64,000 bases of DNA from JACQQW01 sp964520655. Its GTDB lineage: Bacteria > Omnitrophota > Gorgyraeia > Zapsychrales > Fredricksoniimonadaceae. The stretch spans positions 1-64,000 of the forward strand of contig CAZFNI010000012.1 of assembly GCA_964520655.1 (NCBI GenBank), given 5' to 3'. The notes below the pieces were generated by a model, which was not told the origin of the DNA, searched no databases, and saw only the letters and a list, made by a program, of their open reading frames with translations. The position numbers were made by a program, and so were the translations under genes. Shown one piece after another: positions 1-10,900 of the stretch (position 1 is its first letter; every line of letters starts with the position of its first letter).

Positions 1-2590
1 ACCCCGAAACCAGAACACTCCCCGCCGCCGCGCCATTGCCGATCAACCGCAGGCCAGTTGTTTCCAAGGACGCATTCGCCGCGGTCCATGTGCCGATACC
101 GACGTTCCCACCTAGAACGATCAGCTTATCCTGAGGCGTTGTAGTCCCAATCCCCACATTGCCCTGGATAATCATTCCGCCACTTGGTGCAGTGCTAGTC
201 ACGAAAGTAGTATTGATCCCCGTGCCTATCCCAACACCGCCAGCTACAGATAACTTATTAAACGGTGTGATAGTACCGATACCAACATTGGTGTCCGTTA
301 CCGTCAACGCAGGAGCAGCATTAAATCCAACCATGAACGAACTCGCCAGATCGTTAACAACATTCTTCCCAATTGCAAAAGTATTGTTATTAAGCGCTTG
401 TACATTTTCTCCCAAAGCAGCACTTGCAGCTCCCGCCGCTGACAACGTACCATTATTGGCATAACCTAAAGCAACACTCCCCCAACCCGATGACGATAAC
501 GATGCATTACCTGATCCATTAGCTAAAGCAAAACCTAAAGCTACAGACCCTAATGAAGTTGCACTTATAGCCGCATTAAGTGATGTGGATTGCGCTCGAC
601 CATAAGCCAAGCTCCCCTGAGAGGTTGAAGAAATTGTTCCGCTGGTTCCAGAATTAGATGTGTACCCGCCGGCAAAAGAACCTGATCCACTTGAAGTTAT
701 CGAACCGGAAACTGCGCTCCCCATCGCGGCTGAATTAGTTCCGCTTGAAGTGACACTGGAACCGCCAAGAGACATCGTCGTTGATGCACGAAGACTGCCT
801 GTGATGTCTAAAGTAACCCCTGGATTGAGTGTTCCAATCCCCACATTACCACTTGCAACGATCAAACTTCCATTTGAAGTTGTCCAAGTCCCAATACCGA
901 CATTGCCATTAGTTATGACCAGCCCGCCCTGCGGAGTTGTTGTACCGATACCGATCTTATCCGACCCCGTCGTTGTATAGACCGTCCCTGTCCCAGAAGA
1001 CCACGGGCCTGCCGCTGCAGGCAAAGTAGACGCCGCCATCCAAGTCCCTATACCTGTTGATGATGAAACTAAAACGCTGCCCGCTGCGGCGCCGTTTCCG
1101 ATCAAGCGCAGGCCTGTTGTTTCCATAGACGCAGTATCAGCCGTCCATGTGCCAATACCGACGTTGCCGTTGGTCACAACAAATAAAGCTTGAGGAGTTG
1201 TTGTGGCAATGCCCACATTACCGCCGGATGACTGAAGCAATAAATGTCCAACTCTACCAGCCCCCTGCTTGGCTCCCCCTGAGATCGCCACATTCCCGCC
1301 GATACCTGTCGTTGCCCCTCCAGCACCACCAGTGATCGAAACACTTCCGCCGGTATTAAACATCGCCGATCCTCCCGAGATCGTCACATTACCCGGGTTA
1401 CCATACGCGGCAACACCGTTTCCACTGCGCATGACCGCATCCCCTCCATCGCCTGAAGCATTTGTACCCTGCAGCTGCAGATACCCGCCATGCCCTGCTC
1501 CACCATATCCCGTGGCATTCAAGGTGATATCCCCATACCCATACGTGGCGTCAGCACTTTGAGGCGTGAAAAGCGTAATACTCCCACTCCTATTGCCCCC
1601 GGAAGAGATATAAACACTCCCGCCAGCCCCTGTCCCCACCCCAACACCGCCAGCAAGGTTGATACTCCCGCCCGCGGTATTGCCGCCAGCGCCAGAAGCT
1701 TCAGCCGTAAGATTAATATTCCGGCCTGCTGTCGAAGCCGCTGCCGTTCCGCCACGAACATCCAGTATTCCAGACGGCGTCAAAGAGCCGATACCAACAT
1801 TACCGGCATTATTAACAGTCACCTGATTGATCCCGATCTGGAACAGATTATTCGGAGCCCACGTCCCGATCCCAACATTACCATTGGTCACAACCAAAGC
1901 GCCCTGCGGCGTCGTTGTCCCTATGCCTACATTATTGGGAACAACCATACCCCCAGGTGGGGCAGACAATGTTGCGTATTGCCCAACACTTATCCCTCCT
2001 AAAACCCCTAAAGCACTACCTGGAGAGATCGTCCCCACCCCTAAGTTTGAATTCTTTAGCATTGCACCTAACGGATGAAGGGTTGAAGTCTCATTAAAAA
2101 TAATAACGGCATCAGTAAGGCTGCCATTATTATTATTATCTCCCACAAGATTCACTGTGTTTCTTGCCCCCAGCAGCAAGTTTCCTGTTACAGGACTGTT
2201 GATATATTCGGCAGGATCATTAAAATAAATCGAATTCAGATCACGCACATATATATTTCCATTAACATCCATCTGTGCAGCCGGTGCCCAGGTCCCGATC
2301 CCCACATTGCCATTGGTGACCACCAACCCGCCTTGCGGCGTCGTTGTCCCAATACCAACCTTATCCGACCCAGTCGTGTTATAAACCGTACCAGTACCCG
2401 TCGACCAACCAGAGGCCGCCGATGACGATATTGTCCCTGGGGCCATCCATGTCCCGATACCAGTTGAGCCAGAAACCAACACATACCCCGCTGATGGATT
2501 TGAGGATAACTGCAAGCCTGTCGTGCGCGTCGTCCCCTGCACATCCAAAGCCGTACCAGGTGCCATCGACCCGATCCCCACATTACCCTC
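1..2590 (-). repeat. Cassette repeats inside giant gene A
   Basis: The same ~300-bp cassette as in giant gene B occurs at about 875-1168, at about 1-112 (cut by the window edge) and in a diverged form at about 2285-2590. The diverged copy has TTGLQL in place of TTGLRL. DNA similarity to the copies in gene B is high enough to see by eye. Confidence 0.8.
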
Positions 2591-3325
2591 TACGATCAGC
2601 CCGCCAGCAGGCGAGGTGCTTTGTATAAACGATGAATTATAATTAGTCCCAATTCCAACGCCACCCCCGGCAACAACAAACATACTTAATGGATTTAATG
2701 TGCCGATGCCTACATTCCCGCTGGTTATAATACCTCCCGTCGGAGATGTGCTTGTAGCGAAGGCACCAAAACTCCCTCCGCCCAATACTGATAAAACACT
2801 ATTTGGATTTGATGTTCCAACACCAACATTACCGTTAAGATCAATTCTCATTTTCTCAGTGGGGACAACATCAGAATTACTTGTACGCGTTGAAAATATT
2901 AAAAGCCCCTGATAGCCTCCGCCTGTAGCCTCACCACCCCCTATCCATGAATGAGGATACGAATAAGTACCCGTTGTTCCATTAAACCCCATATAAACAA
3001 ATCCCTGTGTCCCACCCGGATTACCTGCGGCAGTATTTAAACGAATAACTTCTGAACTATTTGCGCCAATAGCAATATTTAATGGTCTATTGGCAACCCA
3101 AGTACCTATCCCAACGTTCCCAGTAAGAACAACCAACCCACCCTGCGGAGTCGTTGTCCCAATACCGATATTACCCGTAGCCCCTTCCACATGGAAATAG
3201 TTCCGGGCATTGTTCTTGATATTAAAATCTTTCGCGGCAAAAGCAGACATAGGGAAAACCCCTGTCAGGCTTAAGAGCATCAAGATCCTTATGTAACAAA
3301 AGAATTTTGTCATTTCAGTTATCAT
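1..3325 (-). CDS. Giant secreted GNVGIGT-repeat fibre protein A (3' end beyond window)
   Basis: The reading frame is open from the start at 3325 (alternative ATG at 3313) to the left edge without a stop, giving at least 1108 residues with the C-terminus missing. A signal peptide (hydrophobic stretch ending SAFA) is followed by mature AKDFNIKNN, shared almost exactly with giant protein B at 14575. The rest is a long array of GNVGIGT/GIGT units alternating with XXPQGGLVV-type linkers, as in phage tail fibres and other beta-structured surface fibres. It includes a YadA-head-like stretch (about 375-660), a Gly-rich stretch (about 1230-1790) and copies of a ~100-residue cassette. An in-frame TAA lies just upstream of 3325, so the start cannot move further out. 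No strong ribosome-binding site is visible. It follows the TMTC-like gene by 16 bases and is probably co-transcribed with it. Export and surface location are inferred; the ligand is unknown. Confidence 0.85.
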   Translation of the reverse strand, partial: MITEMTKFFCYIRILMLLSLTGVFPMSAFAAKDFNIKNNARNYFHVEGATGNIGIGTTTPQGGLVVLTGNVGIGTWVANRPLNIAIGANSSEVIRLNTAAGNPGGTQGFVYMGFNGTTGTYSYPHSWIGGGEATGGGYQGLLIFSTRTSNSDVVPTEKMRIDLNGNVGVGTSNPNSVLSVLGGGSFGAFATSTSPTGGIITSGNVGIGTLNPLSMFVVAGGGVGIGTNYNSSFIQSTSPAGGLIVEGNVGIGSMAPGTALDVQGTTRTTGLQLSSNPSAGYVLVSGSTGIGTWMAPGTISSSAASGWSTGTGTVYNTTGSDKVGIGTTTPQGGLVVTNGNVGIGTWAPAAQMDVNGNIYVRDLNSIYFNDPAEYINSPVTGNLLLGARNTVNLVGDNNNNGSLTDAVIIFNETSTLHPLGAMLKNSNLGVGTISPGSALGVLGGISVGQYATLSAPPGGMVVPNNVGIGTTTPQGALVVTNGNVGIGTWAPNNLFQIGINQVTVNNAGNVGIGSLTPSGILDVRGGTAAASTAGRNINLTAEASGAGGNTAGGSINLAGGVGVGTGAGGSVYISSGGNRSGSITLFTPQSADATYGYGDITLNATGYGGAGHGGYLQLQGTNASGDGGDAVMRSGNGVAAYGNPGNVTISGGSAMFNTGGSVSITGGAGGATTGIGGNVAISGGAKQGAGRVGHLLLQSSGGNVGIATTTPQALFVVTNGNVGIGTWTADTASMETTGLRLIGNGAAAGSVLVSSSTGIGTWMAASTLPAAAGPWSSGTGTVYTTTGSDKIGIGTTTPQGGLVITNGNVGIGTWTTSNGSLIVASGNVGIGTLNPGVTLDITGSLRASTTMSLGGSSVTSSGTNSAAMGSAVSGSITSSGSGSFAGGYTSNSGTSGTISSTSQGSLAYGRAQSTSLNAAISATSLGSVALGFALANGSGNASLSSSGWGSVALGYANNGTLSAAGAASAALGENVQALNNNTFAIGKNVVNDLASSFMVGFNAAPALTVTDTNVGIGTITPFNKLSVAGGVGIGTGINTTFVTSTAPSGGMIIQGNVGIGTTTPQDKLIVLGGNVGIGTWTAANASLETTGLRLIGNGAAAGSVLVSG
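375..660 (-). repeat. YadA-head-like pseudo-repeats in giant protein A
   Basis: This stretch of giant protein A reads as ~14- to 20-residue units with the pattern G-S-x-A-x-G: GSLAYG, GSVALG, GSVALG, AALGENVQA, FAIGKN. That pattern is typical of the left-handed beta-roll head of YadA/Hep_Hag trimeric adhesins. It lies between GNVGIGT blocks. Confidence 0.6.
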
Positions 3326-3341
3326 TTACTAGAACTAACCA

Positions 3342-4985
3342 TCAATTCGCCCTTAAAATGATCAAGGGCTTGCTTGCCTCGTGACTGCGATTGGCTTTCA
3401 GTTTTAAAAAATACTGCAAATTATATTGGGCGGTCGTGTCGAAAGGATCGGCGCTGACCGACCGTTTAAAATATTCTTCTGCAGCAGACCAGTCATTTAA
3501 TTTCAAACAAACAGCCGCCAGAGTATTTAATGCGTTTTTGGATCTAGGCTCAATGCGGACCGCTTTGGATAAATAAAGCCTGGCCAGCGTCAAATGCCCC
3601 TGGAATAACGCGATCGAGCCCAAATTGGTGTAAATGACATGGTCCCCATATTGGCCAGTGAGCGCAAGTCCGTACTGCTGCGAAGCATCATCAAACTGTC
3701 CTTTAACAAAATAGCCCCGGGCCAAATACTTATGAACTGTCTTGAGCAACGGGCTCTGTTCCTGCCAGTACGAGGCATATTTCATTTCATCATGCCACAG
3801 CTCGTTATAGCGCCACGAGATCACTACCCATCCGGAGATCAAGACCACGACCATCACCAGTGACACATTGGCAAAAACACGACGAGCAGGCATGACGATC
3901 ACATCCGCGAGGATCATAAAAAATCCGATCGATGTCCACATCAGCCACTGGGGTGCAAACAGCAGCGCCTGACCGTTGAACAATCCGCCAATAGCCATCA
4001 ATATCATCCCCAGAAAAAACCAGGAAAATCCTGCCAATATCCAGACTCTATGGCGAAAAAATCTCCAAAGCACCCAGAACATCACACCCCAGACAGCACA
4101 GCCTCCCAAAACCCAGACCGCTGTCAGATCCCTAACAACAGGTTTCAGTGTCACCGCGACGATACCATCAGGGACAAAGAATCGGGACACATACCAGACC
4201 TGCATCGAAAAACAGGACGCGGCATATTCCCACAAGCTCATATGGTAGCCATCGAACTTGGCAAAAATATTTCCGTACAGGCTGGCCCATTTCAATCTCA
4301 GCAGGAAATACGCAAACGCCGTGATCCACAGAATTCTCTGCTCACGCCAGATCTGAGCAGCTTCTTTTTGCTGAACGAACAGCGACAACAAGGCCAGGGC
4401 CGGTGGGAATATAAACGCATTCTCATGACAGAATAAAGCTCCCAGATAACACAAAAACACAAAGAATCTTTCCCTAAACGATGTCTTTCTAAAACACAGC
4501 ACATGGGCACAAAACAGCAGCAATAGTAATTGCAGCGCGAATATCCCGGCAGATTTGTAATTGACGATAATACCGTTTAACGGATGAACCAGAACGAAAA
4601 CAGGAACAAGTGTTGAGAACACAACATTTTTGGATAAGTGCAAAAGCAATGACCGTAGCGCCAGACACGCCGCGATGAACATCAACAGATAAAAAACATG
4701 GATGATGACAACATTGCCATTGCTGATGATATTGATCAACCGGGGAACGATCAAGGCCAGCGGCCGGTAATGATCATCTGTTTGCGGCCCTTCCAAATGC
4801 AAAACTTTTGCCTTATCAGGAACAAGGTTCAACCATAAATTCCTGGGGTCGCGTGACGCGGCATCAGAGAATGTGTGGTCATCGAGCATGACAGGATGAT
4901 TGAGCGCGTTAAAGAATGTCAGCAGCCCCAACAGCAAGAACAAAATAAAAGCATTTCGTTGAAGTGACAGAAATTTGGCCATCAT
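3342..4985 (-). CDS. TMTC-like GT-C membrane protein with C-terminal TPR repeats
   Basis: The product has about 547 residues, with many hydrophobic segments through roughly residue 400 and then three to four TPR units in the last 110 residues (for example a stretch containing YTNLGSIALFQGHL). An Asp-Asp pair (LDDHTF) follows the first membrane helix. This matches the acidic catalytic motif in the first extracytoplasmic loop of GT-C glycosyltransferases such as the TMTC/PMT group, which use polyprenyl-linked sugars. The ATG at 4985 overlaps the TGA of the giant gene upstream (ATGA), suggesting translational coupling; ATGs at 4997 and 4982 are alternatives. Sitting between two giant secreted proteins, it could glycosylate them. 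That is inference: only the fold and the DD motif are visible, and other membrane TPR families remain possible. Confidence 0.65.
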   Translation of the reverse strand: MMAKFLSLQRNAFILFLLLGLLTFFNALNHPVMLDDHTFSDAASRDPRNLWLNLVPDKAKVLHLEGPQTDDHYRPLALIVPRLINIISNGNVVIIHVFYLLMFIAACLALRSLLLHLSKNVVFSTLVPVFVLVHPLNGIIVNYKSAGIFALQLLLLLFCAHVLCFRKTSFRERFFVFLCYLGALFCHENAFIFPPALALLSLFVQQKEAAQIWREQRILWITAFAYFLLRLKWASLYGNIFAKFDGYHMSLWEYAASCFSMQVWYVSRFFVPDGIVAVTLKPVVRDLTAVWVLGGCAVWGVMFWVLWRFFRHRVWILAGFSWFFLGMILMAIGGLFNGQALLFAPQWLMWTSIGFFMILADVIVMPARRVFANVSLVMVVVLISGWVVISWRYNELWHDEMKYASYWQEQSPLLKTVHKYLARGYFVKGQFDDASQQYGLALTGQYGDHVIYTNLGSIALFQGHLTLARLYLSKAVRIEPRSKNALNTLAAVCLKLNDWSAAEEYFKRSVSADPFDTTAQYNLQYFLKLKANRSHEASKPLIILRAN

Positions 4986-7900
4986 ATCACCCACCATTGT
5001 GTACCGTCGCAGACAACGGTAAAAGACTGGTACTGAGTTGTTGTTGAGATCGTTGCGCTTCCATCAACCGTTTCCGCGGCGTTGCCGTCTAAGATCACCG
5101 CGTTGGCCGATGAGTCCGTTTTCTTGATATTATAAAGACGACCAGAAACCGTGCTTGCGGCCGGCAAAGTGATCGTGACCGCACCGCCCGAGGCGTCCAC
5201 CAATATCACATAATCATTGACAGTGGCGGTGTAATTCGCGGTCTTGCTGACAACCGCGACCCCCATTGAACCTTTGAGCTGTAACGAGGATTGGGCCGTC
5301 CACGTGCCGATACCGACATTTCCTCCATAAAGGATGAACTTGTCCTGCGGCGTTGTCGTTCCAATACCGACATTGCCTTCCACCATCATGCCCCCTGTCG
5401 GAGCAGCCGAGATAACGTAGGCGGAATTCTTCCCTGTGCCGATACCAACCCCTCCTGATACAGAGAGCCTGCTAGACGCCGTGACTGTTCCTATACCCAC
5501 ATTGCCCCCAATTGGATTGATCAGAATATTACCTTTTGAAGCATCACTGGTTGAATCGAGCGTCAAATTGCCAGCCGCGTTATATGTTCCATACAACGTA
5601 TTAAACATAGCCCGGCCAAGATAATCAACACTGCCTAAAAAGGAACCTGATGCCGTCCAGATACTCAGCACATTCTGCGTGCTTCCCGACGCCGCAACGA
5701 TACTCACCGCCGATTTGGCAGTTGTCGTCGGTTTGATCGTAAAATACGATGGCATGGAACCAAATGCAGAAAGAATTGATGGTGAGCTCCCAAAAACCGT
5801 TTCCCCAACAACACTAAAGGGAACTTCATTCGTTAACCACGTTCCGATCCCTACATTTTCTCCCATGACAACCAGCCTGCCCTGCGGTATCGTCGTGCCA
5901 ATACCGACATTACCTGCTGCAGTTACATTAACTAAAACATTCCCTGAAGAATCTTGTGCTTGTATCAAGTCCGCAGTTTGTGCCGCTGCTCCCCGAGATA
6001 TCAACCCCACAACATTTGATGCTGTCGGGATCAAAGCAACTTGAGCAATATCCGTATAAAAATTACGGGCAAAATTCAAATGCCCTGTAGAGAGCTGGAC
6101 CCAGTCATATCTACTGTCTGTTGAATTAAAGACAGCAAAGGCACCAGCTCCTGGAGCGGCAGATGAACCAGTTGATATAAAACTATACGTCTTGCCTGAG
6201 GATGCGGCTGCATTCAACGAAACTCCTGCGCCTACAGTTGTTGATAGCCCATTTGCTTTCACATACAGAGGGCCAAGAGCGGCGTTTGTCGTATCCCCAA
6301 CAACCACCATAGGAAATTCTGGCGCGTAGCTTCCAACCCCCACGTTACCCTGAATGATCATGCCATTCCCTGGAGTGGTGTAATAGCCGGCATATAAAGT
6401 CCCGACCCCGACTCCACCTTGAACATCTAGTTTATTCTTGGATAGCGTAGTCCCCAGACCAACATTACCCGAAGCTGTCACATTACTATTAACAATCCCA
6501 TCAAAAGAACCGCCGTTATTGTATTGCAATTGCGATGATGAACCTCCCGGTGTTCCTCCCCCTGATGTTGACAACGTGCTTGCCGCCATCCAGGTACCGA
6601 TACCCGTTGAACCCGACACCAGCACATAACCCGATCCAGGATTACTGCGCACACGTAGTGTATTTGTATCAACGCCCGCCGCAGCCGTCCATGTCCCGAC
6701 ACCAAGATTACCCTTGCTGACAACTAAAGCGTCCTGCGGGGTTGTTGTACCAATGCCCACATTGCCGTTATCAAAAATGGATGAATTCCCAACCGTTGTC
6801 GATGATGCAGCCTTTTGCAAATAATTTGTTGTCATAGAAGTGTAAGACGGATATGTACTCGTATCGACGGAGAGAGTCCCATCGCCAGACCCAGTCTTGA
6901 CAAAACCGTTGGACGTCAAATTTGTTATCTTAGGTGCATTGATCCCTGTCGTAAACTTACCGGTACCCACCACATCCAGACTCTGTGCCGGGTTTACGCT
7001 TCCAATACCGACATTCGTTGTAAAATAGGTATCGCTTGTTCCATACACATCAAGTAAAGCCTGCGGTGCCCAGGTGCCGATCCCCACATTCCCATTCGTG
7101 ACAACAAATCCCCCCTGCGGCGTCGTTGTACCGATACCGACCTTGTCTGAACCCGTCGTGTTATAAACCGTTCCCGTCCCCGTCGACCAGCCGGAGGCCG
7201 CCCCACCCGTCGCCAGCGTTGACGCCGCCATCCATGTCCCGATACCTGTCGAGGACGAAACCAAGACACTCCCCGCCGCTGCATTGTTGCCGATCAACCG
7301 CAAGCCGGTTGTTTCCAAAGACGCGTTCGCCGCTGTCCAGGTGCCGATGCCGACATTTCCTCCAACAACGATAAACTTATCCTGAGGCGTGTGTGTTCCA
7401 ATGCCCACATTACCTTCAATGATCATCCCCCCGGCAGGTGGTGATGTTGTTAGGAATCTATCGCCATTCTTTACTGTACCAACACCAACATTGCCCACGA
7501 TCGACAATACAGCCTGCGGGGATGATGTTCCCAAAGCTACATTGCCGCCACCCACATACAATGCCGATTCTGACGACATCGTAAAAGTATTGATGCCAAT
7601 ATTACCTGTCAGCAGAAAATTGGTTTTATTGGCAGTGCTCCAGGCAAACGTTGGGGGGACTGATCCTGTAGTCGCACCGATCTGAAGCGTTGAATCCGAA
7701 TTAGATGTTGCCGGACCAATACCCCATGCGGCAGTCGATACCCAATTACCGATCATCTGTGGAAATCCCCCACTGCCTGGTCCGCCATAAGTACCGAAAT
7801 ACAGTTGATCAGGGGCGCCTGATACTGATCGGTTTGCCCGACCAACCTGTAAAGCAACCCCTGGTTTCCAGGTACCGATCCCAACAAATCCATTCATGAC

Positions 7901-10900
7901 CGTCAGTCCAGCGTTGCTCGTCAGCACTGTACCGATCCCCACCCCTCCATTGGCGTCAACGATAAATGGCGCGCTGGTCGGACTCCCTACTTGGAAAACC
8001 CCTGCCGGAGCCCATGTCCCTATCCCCACATTCCCATTAGTCACAACCAACCCACCTTGAGGCGTTATTGTTCCAATACCCACATTATCGGATCCCGTCG
8101 TGTTATAAACCGTCCCAGTACCCGTCGACCAGCCTGAAGCCGCAGCCCCAGTTGCCAGGGTGGACGCCGCCATCCATGTACCGATACCTGTCGAGGACGA
8201 AACCAGAACACTCCCCGCCGATGCATTGTTGCCAATCAAACGTAATCCGGTTGTTTCAAGTGAAGCACTATCTGCCGTCCATGTCCCTATACCGACATTC
8301 CCGCCGGTCACGGACAATCTAGCCTGCGGTGTTATCGTCCCAACACCCAAATTACCGCTGCCGTCAATAACAACATCAGAATTAGAAGTGGAGTTTGACC
8401 GTGAGAAATACAATTTCCCAGCCCCCACCGAGTTTGACGCGGTTGATGCCCCCATGTACCAGGTGTTAGACCCTGTTGCTCCCAGCTGAATGCTGATCAT
8501 ACTGCTTGGATTTAGGATATTTAACCCTGTGCCGTCTCCACCCGAAGCTATGATGCGCTGGGTGCCGTTAACATCCAATGTTGTTCCCGGAGCATAGGAA
8601 CCGATCCCCACATTACCTTGAACGATCATCCCACCGCTTGGCGCGGCAGTCGTCAAATAAGGTGAATTGATCCCCGTCCCAACACCGACATTCCCCACAA
8701 TAGCCATCTTATTTTTCGGCACAACCGTACCTACCCCCACATTACCATTAGCATCAAAAACAACTTTGTCTGTCAACGAGCCACTGGATGCTGTTGAAAA
8801 AACAAGATTGGTGGAGTTGGCCGCTGTGTATGTGGTTCTTAATGTCGTTAATGGGCTATAATTTTGCCCTAACGCGCCAGCAAAAACGAAACTAATCCCC
8901 TGCGAATCACCAACGGTTGATCTGGACGTGATCATGGATATCGCTGTGCCGTTGGCCGCATCATTCTGGATCTCAACAGTTCTAGCTGATGGCGATGTTC
9001 CCGTTGATGTTGTCCAAAATGCCGCTGCTACGGGTTCACCGCCCACAGCATTAGCCGTAGTAGTATTCTTGAACAACGCCATAGTGTAGGGAACTGCCGA
9101 CGTCCCAACGCCCACATTACCCCCAGAAGTAATAAGCAGTGGCGATGAATCGTTAGGACCACTGTCATTGATGCGCAGCAATTCTTGCGCGCCGTCACCA
9201 ACAACCTCCAGTTTTGAATGCGTCGTCCCAGTACCAATACCAACATTCCCCAAACGAACACTCAACGCATTATCCGGCGCCCACGTGCCGATACCCACAT
9301 TCCCGTTAGTGACGACCAATCCGCCTTGCGGCGTTATTGTTCCAATACCAATATTATCTGACCCTGTCGTGTTATAGACTGTCCCGGTTCCTGTCGACCA
9401 TCCGCTGGCCGCCCCAGAAGTTGCCAACGTCGATGCCGCCATCCATGTCCCGATACCCGTCGATGACGACACAAGAACACTCCCCGCCGCTGCCCCGTTA
9501 CCGATCAATCGCAGGCCGGTTGTTTCCAAAGAGGCATTCGCCGCCGTCCATGTGCCGATCCCGACATTGCCCCCCAAAACAGCGAGCTGTGCCTGCGGTG
9601 TCGTTGTCCCTAAGCCCACATTGCCCTGGACGATCATCCCTCCGCTTGGGGCTGCACTGGTTACAAATGAAGAATTTATTCCAGTGCCAATGCCAACGCC
9701 TCCAACAGTAGACAATTTATTAAATGGTGTGAATGTCCCAACACCCAAATTACCTGATTCATCGATCGTGATTTTTGCTGCATCCGAAACACCGATCATC
9801 ACACCAAATACCCGATTCACGATACCCCGGCCAAAAACAAAACCATAATGACCATTACTTGCAGCTGGAACACTGTTGCCTATACCGATCGCAACACCAT
9901 TATCATTGTTTATTGTATTGCTAGAACCAATAGCGATCGCTCCGGAAGAAGCATTTGTGTTATTGCTATAACCAAAAACCATGGACTGCCAACCGTTAGT
10001 ATTTGAATACCCAAGACTGATCCCATTGGAACCAGAACCGATGTTTACCCCGCCGGTTGATTGCTCCCCTGTGATTGCGATCGTACTGCTTTTAACTTCC
10101 AATGTCGCAATGGGAGCCCACGTTCCAATCCCCACATTCCCATTCATCACCACAAGCCCGCCCTCTGGAGTAGTTGTTCCAACACCCACCTTATCACTAC
10201 CCGTTGTGTTATAGACTATCCCTGTACCCGTCGACCAACCGGACGCCGCACCGGATGTCGCCAGCGTAGATGCTGCCATCCATGTCCCAATACCAGTCGA
10301 TGATGACACAAGCACGCTTCCTGCCGCGGCACCGTTGCCGATCAGCCGCAAGCCGGTTGTTTCCAAAGAAGTATTAGCTGCGGTCCACGTACCAATACCC
10401 ACATTACCCCCGACAACGATCAACTTATCTTGCGGCGTATGTGTTCCAATTCCCACATTACCTTCAATGATCATTCCACCTGCTGGAGGTGATGTTGTCA
10501 GGAATCGATCCCCATTCTTAACAGTGCCTACACCAACATTGCCAACGATCGACAATACAGCCTGCGGCGATGTCGTTCCGATCGCTAGATTCCCTGAGGC
10601 TATATACAATGCCGATTCTTTTGACATCGCAAAAGTATTGATCCCAATATTACCCGTCAACATTAAATTCGTAGGATAAGTATTAGACCATGTAAATGGA
10701 GCAGAAACGGGTGTGGACGTACCTCCAATTCTTAACGTAAAATCAGTATTAATCGCTGATGCAGGCCCGATCCCCCATGCTCCAGAACTCATCCAATTCC
10801 CAACCATCTGAGGATAACCGGCTGTGTTACTATATGAAGCAAACCATAACTGGTCCGGAGATCCGCTAACAATTTGATTATATTTACCAAACTGCATCGC

